This document shows, piece by piece, positions 1-5,226 of a DNA stretch of 5,255 bases. The notes beneath the pieces were generated by a model. The model made no database searches. It was given only the letters and a program-made list of their open reading frames with translations, and had not been told where the DNA came from. A program made the translations under genes and the position numbers. Within the stretch, counting starts at the first letter, position 1, and each line of letters starts with the position of its first letter. The DNA is from JBBAFS01 sp041655255 (lineage in GTDB: Bacteria > Spirochaetota > Spirochaetia > Sphaerochaetales > Sphaerochaetaceae): NCBI GenBank assembly GCA_041655255.1, contig JBBAFS010000092.1, forward strand, positions 1 to 5,255, written 5' to 3'.

Positions 1-1
1 T

Positions 2-139
2 TATTTATCAGATATAATATACAGGTTCTACCGAAGGAAAAGTCAGCGAAAGTGTAAGCTATATCGCCAAAATGCTTATAACGTGTTAGTTAATCACTAT
101 GGTTTAATTGACCCTTCAAAATACACTTCAGCTAACTAA
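2..139 (+). CDS. Possible C-terminal tail of the intron-encoded reverse transcriptase/maturase (partial)
   Basis: An open frame enters from the left edge and stops at TAA 137-139, giving 45 codons without an internal stop. It is rich in basic and aromatic residues (for example YRFYRRKSQRK near its start, then NHYGLIDPSKY). Its stop lies 30 bases before domain V, which is where a domain IV-encoded maturase of a group II intron often ends. Basic and aromatic composition is common in the C-terminal DNA-binding region of such proteins. I do not recognise a specific motif: the catalytic YADD region and any HNH endonuclease zinc motif would lie outside the window. A 45-codon open run can occur by chance in AT-rich DNA, so this call is tentative. 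The alternative is untranslated intron structure. Confidence 0.35.
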   Translation, partial: YLSDIIYRFYRRKSQRKCKLYRQNAYNVLVNHYGLIDPSKYTSAN

Positions 140-168
140 CTGCGAATGCATACGATGAACTTTGTTGG

Positions 169-240
169 AAAGCCGTGTGCGGGAGAATCGCATGCACGGT
201 TTGAAGAGGGGGACAGGGGAATACCCTGTCTCTACTCTAC
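169..240 (+). ncRNA. Group II intron domains V and VI (catalytic core and branch-point helix)
   Basis: Domain V: the catalytic AGC triad is at 171-173. The lower helix pairs 170-177 with 195-202 and includes the characteristic G172.T200 wobble. A two-base bulge (T193, G194) lies on the 3' side. The upper helix pairs 178-182 with 188-192 and carries a GAGAA loop. Domain VI: the distal stem GACAGGG (212-218) pairs with CCCTGTC (224-230) around the loop GAATA. It continues down through G211.T231, G210-C232 and G209.T233 to an unpaired A234, then G208-C235, A207-T236, G206-C237 and A205-T238. A234 is the expected bulged branch-point adenosine, at the seventh base counting back from the 3' splice site. 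The RNA ends in AC, as the family requires. All pairings were read by hand; the family assignment is from known domain V and VI architecture. Confidence 0.85.
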
Positions 241-326
241 CGAGAGGCATATTAAAACGGGCGGAGCAAGCCGCCGCCCCTACGAAACTACACAACCTTG
301 AATCGCCTTCTTGCTTCACTCCAACT
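241..326 (+). repeat. 86-bp intergenic direct repeat, copy 1 (abuts the intron end)
   Basis: This 86-base segment matches 462-547 at 82 of 86 positions; the first 56 bases are identical and the four differences fall in the last 30. Its left edge is exactly one base after the predicted intron 3' splice site, with no similarity to the left of that edge. It contains a hairpin (259-264 pairing with 274-279, GGGCGG with CCGCCC) belonging to the GGCTTGCTC-loop family described at 3083-3222. No coding potential is seen. It ends CCAACT, and a half-copy motif GCCCCTACAG follows directly at 327-336. Confidence 0.9.
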
Positions 327-461
327 GCCCCTACAGTTTTCTCTTTAATTGGATAACCTGCCAGTATTCGCTATGCGCAAACCTTTACCTGCCAATTAAC
401 CACTTGTTTTAATCCTTAATCATTCTTTTATCTTTTTAATCTGTGAAATCTGTGTAATCTG
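327..461. other. Noncoding spacer between the two 86-bp repeats
   Basis: No credible gene or structured RNA is seen here. It starts with a half-site of the hairpin family (GCCCCTACAG, 327-336), continues as AT-rich sequence, and ends with the 9-bp tandem triplet. Short open frames crossing it (for example 162-356 on the + strand) run through the intron ribozyme and the repeat and are not genes. Confidence 0.6.
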
Positions 462-463
462 CG
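437..463 (+). repeat. Three tandem 9-bp units (TAATCTGTG / AAATCTGTG / TAATCTGCG)
   Basis: Three adjacent 9-base units differ by one or two bases. The third unit overlaps the first two bases (CG) of the 86-bp repeat, so it straddles the boundary where the intron is joined in the other copy. No gene is seen around it. A protein-binding or regulatory role is not supported by the sequence alone. Confidence 0.75.
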
Positions 464-547
464 AGAGGCATATTAAAACGGGCGGAGCAAGCCGCCGCCC
501 CTACGAAACTACACAACTCTGAATCGCCTTCTCGCTTCTCTCCAACT
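462..547 (+). repeat. 86-bp intergenic direct repeat, copy 2 (uninterrupted)
   Basis: Second copy of the 86-base repeat, offset by 221 bases from copy 1. Here the repeat is preceded by the tandem AATCTGTG-type sequence at 437-461 rather than by intron sequence. It carries the same hairpin (480-485 pairing with 495-500). It lies in the noncoding stretch downstream of the beta-helix protein gene, on the far side of that gene's probable terminator. Confidence 0.9.
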
Positions 548-574
548 TAATCAATATGCCCCTAAATAAACCGC

Positions 575-598
575 AAGGGGCGAACTAACTCGCCCCTT
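575..598 (-). terminator. Probable terminator hairpin downstream of the beta-helix protein gene
   Basis: AAGGGGCGA at 575-583 pairs perfectly with TCGCCCCTT at 590-598 around a six-base loop. The hairpin begins 20 bases after the stop codon of the gene at 619-2991. Read on the - strand, it is followed by GCGGTTTATTT, a poor T tract, so intrinsic termination is likely but not textbook. Its outline (GTAAGGGGCGAG ... CGCCCC) resembles the GTAGGGG hairpin family elsewhere in the window with a diverged loop; it may be a member of that family serving as a terminator. Confidence 0.55.
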
Positions 599-618
599 AC
601 AGACAATTACATTTATCC

Positions 619-2991
619 TTATTTAATCACTGTACATCTACCAGTGCTGACTATTACATCGTCTACCGACAACTGATACATATATAGCCCACTACCAACC
701 AAACGCTCCTGCTCATCCTTACCGTTCCAAAAGATACTATACTCACCTTTGGATAACTCGGCATTGATCAGACGCTTAACAAATTGCCCTTTAACGTTAT
801 AAATGTCGATTACAGCCTGACTACTCTTTGGAAGTTGAAAGCTTATCGTCGTACCTGGCATTGACCGCTCTGTACCGCTTGTGTTTTCGTTCAGAGAGAT
901 TGGGTTTGGGTAGTTGTAGAGCTTATAGTCGAACACCCCTATGTTTGGTAATGTCTCTCCACCAACACTGGTTACCCCTTGATACTCATAAGCCCCAATA
1001 TCAATCATTCCGTTGACGATACGAGGGTTACCCGCTAAGTCAAACTCAGGAAACTCAAAATCAGGTATGTCAAGAGTCCCCTTATTTATAGCTGGCGACC
1101 CCTCTTGTAACATATAAGGGTACTCCTCTAAATTAGAATCACCTACCCATAAAGGATCCGCATCAATATTACTATCATCCCAATGAAGAGAACAATCTCC
1201 CATTTTATAAATATTCCAAGGTCCCCCACCTACAAGTGAATGGTATATATTAGTCTCGTGATGATCATATAAATATGTATTCTCTATAGCAATATTGCCT
1301 GGTGTATTTCCGTAAATAATCGAGTTATAGATATCTATCCTTTTGTTTCCACAATAAATAACAAGCCCTCCACCAAACTCGGTGTCGGAGATATTATCAG
1401 CAATAGTAGCGTTAATTAGCCTAAAATGTCCGTTGAATAGAAAATGTACAGCCCCGTGCGGAGACCCAGCAAAAAAAGGATCGGTATATTGTTCGCAATC
1501 AGAAACCTCCAAGTTAACAATGGTAGCTCTACCATCCCCCGGCCATACTGATGAATTTCCTTCAACGAGAAGTGCTGACCCTCCAGAAAAGTCTAAGTAG
1601 GGAGTTTTAACCGTCTTTCGGATGCGAATATTCTCTAAATAAGCATGAAAATCATATACATTATTTAAGTCTATTGCAGAAGTAGCTTTATTGTTATACA
1701 TTGAGATGTTTTTTATCTGATAATCACCTTTTGAGACACTTACTCCAAATGTATAAAAAGTTATACAGTTTTCTATATGAACGTTATCGACTTCAAACTC
1801 AGTGGCACAACGTGTATTTATTGCCCCATTGCAAGCATCACTCCTCGGGTCACCTCCATTTAATAGAGTAAAGTTTTTAACTGAGAATTCTCTTATGTAA
1901 TCCCCAATGTAAACATCTGGATTAAACCAAGCTCCCATATGATGCCCAGAGAACTCGGAATCTAAAATCACCCCCTCTTTGGATTCACCTATAAGATCGA
2001 CATAACTCTTTAGATGTATCGGAAATACTTGATCGTTCATCGATTTTGAGTAATAGCCGTTTGCAATGTATATCCTTCGTCTAATCTCATCAATTGGCTT
2101 AATCAGAGTCATTGCGTAGGCAATGGTTTTCAGCGGCTCTTCAGGTGTAAGTCCGCTATTCGAGTCATCACCTGTTGGGCTAACGTAAAGGTCTGCTTCA
2201 ACTAACTCTACCTTTCCTCGCTGAATAAATATTTTAAAGTTTTGAAGATAATTTTTATGTACGCCAATAAAATAAGAATCAGGATTCAGTACAGTAAAAG
2301 TATCCAAATATATATCCTCTTGTTCAGGACCAAATAAATAGAGATCTGCGGAGTCCGTACCGTTATTTAAATAAACACTATTTAGTCGTTCCCGACTAAA
2401 CTCTATTGCTGAAGGCATTATAGGTGTACCATATAGAGTAATTCCTCCACCCATGTAAGATGACTCATTATATCTAACAATATTTCCCTTTAGTAATGGA
2501 TATGAATCTGTATACACATATATGCCTCCTCCGGAAGAAGCTCTATTATACTCTATAATGCAATTACTAATAATTGGTGAAGCATTTTTTATATATACTC
2601 CACCCCCTTCAACATAGGAAGAAGCCCAATGATTGTCACCACTCCCATTCCTGATGGTGAAACCGTTTATTATTGCCTCTCTTGTCTCGTTGTTTTTCAG
2701 TGTTATCACAGTCCCTTGATGGGCTCCATCAATAACTGTCTCAGCTATCATCTCTCTATTATCTATATCTTCACTATAAAGACTTGTTAAGTTTATGTTC
2801 TTCCCCTGAAAGTTTATACGCTCGTAGTATACCCCAGGATAGACAAGAATGGTATCTCCGCTACGAGCCATATAAAACCCTTCGTTTATTGTCTTAAAGT
2901 CACCCGTCCCATCCTGCTTAATCTCCCAGACTGCTGCCGATAGAAGACTCACTGTAATTAGTATCAGCGCTAAAACAAATACTCTTTTCAT
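619..2991 (-). CDS. Secreted two-module right-handed beta-helix protein with C-terminal FlgD-like sorting domain
   Basis: Complete 790-residue protein. Residues 1-19 or 20 form a signal peptide (MKR start, hydrophobic core, LLSA end). Residues 21 to about 200 form a first parallel beta-helix module: it opens with the pectin-lyase-fold signature TGDFKTINEGF and GDTILVYPGVY, then shows IINGFTIRNG, GGGVYI, ISNCIIEYN, GGGIYV and GGGITL rungs. A linking beta-rich stretch covers 205-262. A second module starts at about 266 with LYVSPTGDDSNSGLTPEEPLKTI, split as LYVSPTGDDSNSG and LTPEEPLKTI, typical of DUF1565. It runs through further rungs to the closing LAGNPRIVNGMIDIGAYEY (652-670). Residues 689-790 form the C-terminal domain (NYPNPI, IDIYNVKGQFVKRL, VGSGLYMYQL, ending VIK), resembling FlgD Ig-like / T9SS type A sorting domains. 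It is probably exported and anchored at or released from the cell surface. No catalytic residues were identified, so carbohydrate binding, adhesion or polysaccharide cleavage all remain possible. The ATG start is supported by the signal peptide and a strong upstream ribosome binding site. Confidence 0.93.
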   Translation of the reverse strand: MKRVFVLALILITVSLLSAAVWEIKQDGTGDFKTINEGFYMARSGDTILVYPGVYYERINFQGKNINLTSLYSEDIDNREMIAETVIDGAHQGTVITLKNNETREAIINGFTIRNGSGDNHWASSYVEGGGVYIKNASPIISNCIIEYNRASSGGGIYVYTDSYPLLKGNIVRYNESSYMGGGITLYGTPIMPSAIEFSRERLNSVYLNNGTDSADLYLFGPEQEDIYLDTFTVLNPDSYFIGVHKNYLQNFKIFIQRGKVELVEADLYVSPTGDDSNSGLTPEEPLKTIAYAMTLIKPIDEIRRRIYIANGYYSKSMNDQVFPIHLKSYVDLIGESKEGVILDSEFSGHHMGAWFNPDVYIGDYIREFSVKNFTLLNGGDPRSDACNGAINTRCATEFEVDNVHIENCITFYTFGVSVSKGDYQIKNISMYNNKATSAIDLNNVYDFHAYLENIRIRKTVKTPYLDFSGGSALLVEGNSSVWPGDGRATIVNLEVSDCEQYTDPFFAGSPHGAVHFLFNGHFRLINATIADNISDTEFGGGLVIYCGNKRIDIYNSIIYGNTPGNIAIENTYLYDHHETNIYHSLVGGGPWNIYKMGDCSLHWDDSNIDADPLWVGDSNLEEYPYMLQEGSPAINKGTLDIPDFEFPEFDLAGNPRIVNGMIDIGAYEYQGVTSVGGETLPNIGVFDYKLYNYPNPISLNENTSGTERSMPGTTISFQLPKSSQAVIDIYNVKGQFVKRLINAELSKGEYSIFWNGKDEQERLVGSGLYMYQLSVDDVIVSTGRCTVIK

Positions 2992-2996
2992 TTCCC

Positions 2997-3003
2997 CCTC
3001 CTT
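2997..3003 (-). promoter_or_regulatory. Shine-Dalgarno site of the beta-helix protein gene
   Basis: On the - strand the sequence reads AAGGAGG, followed by five bases and then the ATG at 2991-2989. This near-perfect anti-16S match at ideal spacing fixes the start codon and agrees with the signal peptide beginning there. Confidence 0.85.
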
Positions 3004-3082
3004 ATTGTAGACTTATTGTTTTTCTTCGTTCTTTGTTTAACAACCTCATATAGCTGTTTGAACCGGCTCGAAACTCGCTTAG

Positions 3083-3109
3083 GCGGGACGAGCAAGCCCG
3101 TCCCCTACA
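3083..3109 (-). repeat. GTAGGGG / GGCTTGCTC-loop hairpin repeat, inverted copy
   Basis: GGGACG (3085-3090) pairs with CGTCCC (3099-3104) around AGCAAGCC. On the - strand it reads TGTAGGGGACGGGCTTGCTC followed by GTCCCG. It matches the two further copies to its right and those inside the 86-bp repeats in loop sequence and outer GGG/CCC, but differs in the inner stem pairs. Confidence 0.8.
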
Positions 3110-3143
3110 AGGCCGAATAATATTGTTTTAACCCGAACGATTT

Positions 3144-3171
3144 CGTAGGGGTCACGGCTTGCTCGACCCGA
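3144..3171 (+). repeat. GTAGGGG / GGCTTGCTC-loop hairpin repeat, direct copy
   Basis: GGGTC (3149-3153) pairs with GACCC (3165-3169) around an 11-base loop that contains GGCTTGCTC. It opens with CGTAGGGG like the other copies. Its orientation is opposite to the copy at 3083-3109. Confidence 0.8.
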
Positions 3172-3195
3172 TAAATTATCAACATTCCACCGAAC

Positions 3196-3222
3196 CGTAG
3201 GGGCCGGGCTTGCTCGCCCCGC
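3196..3222 (+). repeat. GTAGGGG / GGCTTGCTC-loop hairpin repeat, direct copy
   Basis: GGGGC (3200-3204) pairs with GCCCC (3216-3220) around an 11-base loop that contains GGCTTGCTC. Same orientation as the copy at 3144-3171 and about 52 bases from it; the stem sequence differs again while pairing is kept. Confidence 0.8.
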
Positions 3223-3287
3223 AATCACCAAATAGTCAATATTAACCACGGTTTCCAAACCATATTAAACCATCACCTATGCTGTAA

Positions 3288-3313
3288 AGGGGGTGTGGAA
3301 ATACACACCCCCT
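3288..3313 (-). terminator. Terminator-like hairpin after the GLUG protein gene
   Basis: A ten-pair perfect stem (AGGGGGTGTG at 3288-3297 with CACACCCCCT at 3304-3313) surrounds the six-base loop GAAATA. It begins 15 bases past the TAG stop of the gene ending at 3329. On the - strand it is followed by TTAC, so the T tract is short; with the T ending the stem there are three consecutive Ts. It is the strongest hairpin in this intergenic region and well placed to end the GLUG gene transcript. Confidence 0.7.
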
Positions 3314-3328
3314 CTCTTAATTATACGA

Positions 3329-5029
3329 CTACTTGATTATCAACATCTTTCGATTGATTGTTTTCTTACCGTTATCTAATCTATAGAAATAGACACCGGA
3401 ACCTACTGACTGATTATTTACGTTATTGCCATCCCAGCTGACGGTGTGTCTTCCAGCTGATAGCTCACCTGAGGCTAAAGTCTTAACCAATTGTCCTTTG
3501 ATATTGTATACGTTCAGAGATACCTCTGCAGCTTCAGGTAGTGAGAAATCAATCCTCGTCAACTCCGAGGACCTCGACACTTGGCTCATAACTATTGGGT
3601 TAGGGTAGTTCTGAGAGAGTGTGAATTGAGGTTTAACAACCTCTTCCCTCTCCTCTATCTCATCACCTGCACCCAAGCGGAGAGTAGCAATTCGTTTAGC
3701 CTGCGGCTGTAACACCTCTTCATAATACTCTCCTGTCTCGGAATCCAACACTTCAACTGTACGAATATTGCTGTCTTCTCCACGAGCACTACGGTGTACT
3801 GCAAAGCTAATTACCTCTTCTGAATGAGAGGCGTTGGTATAGGCAAGAATTTGTAAAGGATACTCTCCTGTAAACACACTCGCCCCGACACAGGTATTAC
3901 CGGCAAAGACACCAACTTCGACAACATCCTGATCATTATCGATACTCTCAATGTTGAAGACCTCGTAGTCAGGACCATCCTTAAAAGTAAAGTTGATCGG
4001 TGGAATAATTGGACCAGTTGGTGGATAGTAAGGTTCTGTTGGTAAGGGCCAAGTAAAACCTGCAACCTGAGATGTGGTGTATATAATGTACATCTTACCG
4101 AACTCGAGATATAATGGCACATTTTGCGGATATAACCAGTTGTTTTCGCCTTGTTTAGATATAGTCCAGTTTTCTGATTGTACCATATAGATTCCTGGAA
4201 TTGAGCTAAATATATTTGAAATAGGTTGAGGCTGAGGAATCCAATAACCTACCCAGTTCTCATTAGGTTTCGGCTTCAATGTTACCGTCGTGTTGTCATA
4301 ATCCACCCCTTTCCCGGGTACAACCAGCTCGTATTCTTGATCGTCAATAAACTCTAACTTATAACCGCTCGTCTTAACGAAGTTTAAGCTTCCATCCCAA
4401 CCATTATGATACCAGTTTTTTGTAACATCACCTTGCGCATATACTTTCATTAACGCTCCCAAATCTGTAAGCGGTAGCAGTATATCGGCAAAGTCGACTT
4501 CATCGTCAACCATTACAGGGAACGATTCCCAATAGACTGTTCGACCTTTATACACCTTGTGATGTCCGTGCTTAGGATAGTTATGCACACCAGGTTTAAT
4601 TTGCCATCTCAGATATGGATAGGTGGTGTAATCGACCATTGCCCATACTTTGTTGAAGCTCCAATCAATGTATTCAGAATTATCTCTTACCATATCAACA
4701 GTCATTAGGCCTATACCTGCAGAAGAATCAGTTTGATATGAGGTTACCGTATCCCAATAAGAATTTGTGACATAATCACTGTTTTCTGCTAACTTCCCTA
4801 CCAAGCCTCCAACGTTTATAGAACCGGTTACTTTGCCTATAGAATATGAATTCAAGATTGAGCTTTTATCACCCAGATAGCCAGCTAAACCGCCAACATT
4901 AGCCTTCCCTTCAACATTGCCTGTTGCATAGCAGTTAACTATCTGATTGGCTTCATCACAACTACCGATAAGGCCACCGATATTAGACTCGTTTGAATAA
5001 ACATCTACTGAGGCGTAACACCCTCTACC
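3329..5029 (-). CDS. GLUG-repeat secreted protein with C-terminal FlgD-like sorting domain (3' part, frame broken at its 5' side)
   Basis: The open frame gives 566 residues after an in-frame TAA at 5030-5032. The first ATG/GTG/TTG-type start is a TTG at 4855, which has no Shine-Dalgarno site and falls inside a GLUG repeat, so it is not the true start. The gene continues upstream in another frame after an apparent one-base deletion near 5020. In order, this part holds three and a half GLUG repeats of about 28 residues (pattern GGL(I/A/V)G ... N(C/S)Y(A/S)xGxV), the usual GLUG closing segment (WSFNKVWAMVDYTTYPYLRW), and about 310 residues that I do not recognise, with a Pro-rich stretch (LPTEPYYPPTGPIIPPINF). 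A beta-rich segment follows (VVEVGVFAGNTCVGASVF), then the C-terminal domain from FTLSQNYPNPI through VGSGVYFYRL to RKMLIIK. That domain is the same class as in the neighbouring gene. It is probably a surface or secreted adhesin-like protein; substrate and partner are unknown. A mutational pseudogene or a sequencing error are both possible. Confidence 0.85.
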   Translation of the reverse strand, partial: GRGCYASVDVYSNESNIGGLIGSCDEANQIVNCYATGNVEGKANVGGLAGYLGDKSSILNSYSIGKVTGSINVGGLVGKLAENSDYVTNSYWDTVTSYQTDSSAGIGLMTVDMVRDNSEYIDWSFNKVWAMVDYTTYPYLRWQIKPGVHNYPKHGHHKVYKGRTVYWESFPVMVDDEVDFADILLPLTDLGALMKVYAQGDVTKNWYHNGWDGSLNFVKTSGYKLEFIDDQEYELVVPGKGVDYDNTTVTLKPKPNENWVGYWIPQPQPISNIFSSIPGIYMVQSENWTISKQGENNWLYPQNVPLYLEFGKMYIIYTTSQVAGFTWPLPTEPYYPPTGPIIPPINFTFKDGPDYEVFNIESIDNDQDVVEVGVFAGNTCVGASVFTGEYPLQILAYTNASHSEEVISFAVHRSARGEDSNIRTVEVLDSETGEYYEEVLQPQAKRIATLRLGAGDEIEEREEVVKPQFTLSQNYPNPIVMSQVSRSSELTRIDFSLPEAAEVSLNVYNIKGQLVKTLASGELSAGRHTVSWDGNNVNNQSVGSGVYFYRLDNGKKTINRKMLIIK

Positions 5030-5226
5030 TTAGAAGAGTTACTATAGCCAATTAAACCACCTATGTTAACCGTTCCAAAAACTTTACCTTCTGCACCACA
5101 GTTTGTGATTCTACTTTTCTCGACACTTCCAGCAAGACCGCCTGTGTTATCGGAACCAGTTAGATAGGCATCCGTTAGAAGCACACCTTTTATCCTACCA
5201 CCCTTAACAAAACCAAAAAGACCTGT
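4736..5226 (-). repeat. Six tandem GLUG repeats (protein level, 27-28 residues each)
   Basis: Units on the - strand: 5226-5146 (TGLFG), 5145-5065 (TGGLAG), 5064-4982 (IGGLIG), 4981-4898 (IGGLIG), 4897-4814 (VGGLAG) and 4813 to about 4736 (VGGLVG). Each of the later units carries N(C/S)Y or GCY about 14 residues after its GGL motif. The regular 27-28 residue period holds across the frame break if one base is restored, which is strong support that the two frames are one gene. GLUG repeats are known from bacterial surface proteins and proteases; here they form the region before the unrecognised middle part. Confidence 0.85.

Larger units (their letters stand above)
1..240 (+). mobile_element. 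Group II intron, 3' end only (5' part outside window)
   Basis: This is the 3' terminal part of a group II self-splicing intron or retroelement. The call rests on a foldable domain V at 170-202 followed, after a two-base joiner, by domain VI at 205-238 and a terminal AC at 239-240. That order and spacing match bacterial group II introns. The 3' boundary at 240 is supported independently, because an 86-bp repeat starts exactly at 241 and recurs intact at 462. Domains I-III and most of any reverse transcriptase would lie left of position 1. I cannot tell whether the element is full length or a 3' fragment, nor assign its class. Positions 140-168 would be the short junction between the intron open reading frame or domain IV and domain V. 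Confidence 0.8.
3004..3328. other. Intergenic region with three hairpin repeats and a terminator
   Basis: This stretch separates the two protein genes and holds no credible open frame. From left to right it contains the upstream leader of the beta-helix gene (3004-3080), three copies of the GGCTTGCTC-loop hairpin (3083-3109, 3144-3171, 3196-3222), a short AT-rich gap and a ten-pair terminator-like hairpin (3288-3313). I could not identify a convincing -35/-10 promoter for the downstream gene by eye. Confidence 0.7.

Noticed and set aside
162..356. 64-codon open frame on the + strand (and the 63-codon frame at 128-319 on the - strand)
   Set aside because: Both run through the structured intron domains V-VI and the 86-bp noncoding repeat; no ribosome binding site or recognisable protein.
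828..1600. Small + strand open frames at 828-1016 and 1382-1600
   Set aside because: Antisense shadows inside the well-supported beta-helix protein gene; no start signals or family features.
3004..3070. Sigma-70-type promoter for the beta-helix gene (TTGTTA followed downstream by CAATAA on the - strand)
   Set aside because: The match to -10 is poor and the spacing uncertain; in AT-rich sequence such matches are common, so I do not call it.
3083..3222. CRISPR array
   Set aside because: The three repeated hairpins occur in mixed orientation with irregular spacing and variable sequence, and no cas gene is present.
3811..4122. 103-codon open frame on the - strand
   Set aside because: It overlaps the GLUG protein gene in another frame and has low-complexity, Leu/Ser/Thr-rich sequence without family features; it is a shadow.
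4853..4855. TTG as a genuine start codon for a 508-residue protein
   Set aside because: It lies inside a GLUG repeat, has no ribosome binding site, and in-frame homologous sequence continues upstream to 5029 and then in the shifted frame.
5016..5026. Programmed -1 ribosomal frameshifting as the explanation for the broken GLUG frame
   Set aside because: The junction (GAG GGT GTT AC on the - strand) does not fit the X XXY YYZ slippery pattern, and I see no obvious downstream stem or pseudoknot. A one-base deletion or sequencing error is simpler.
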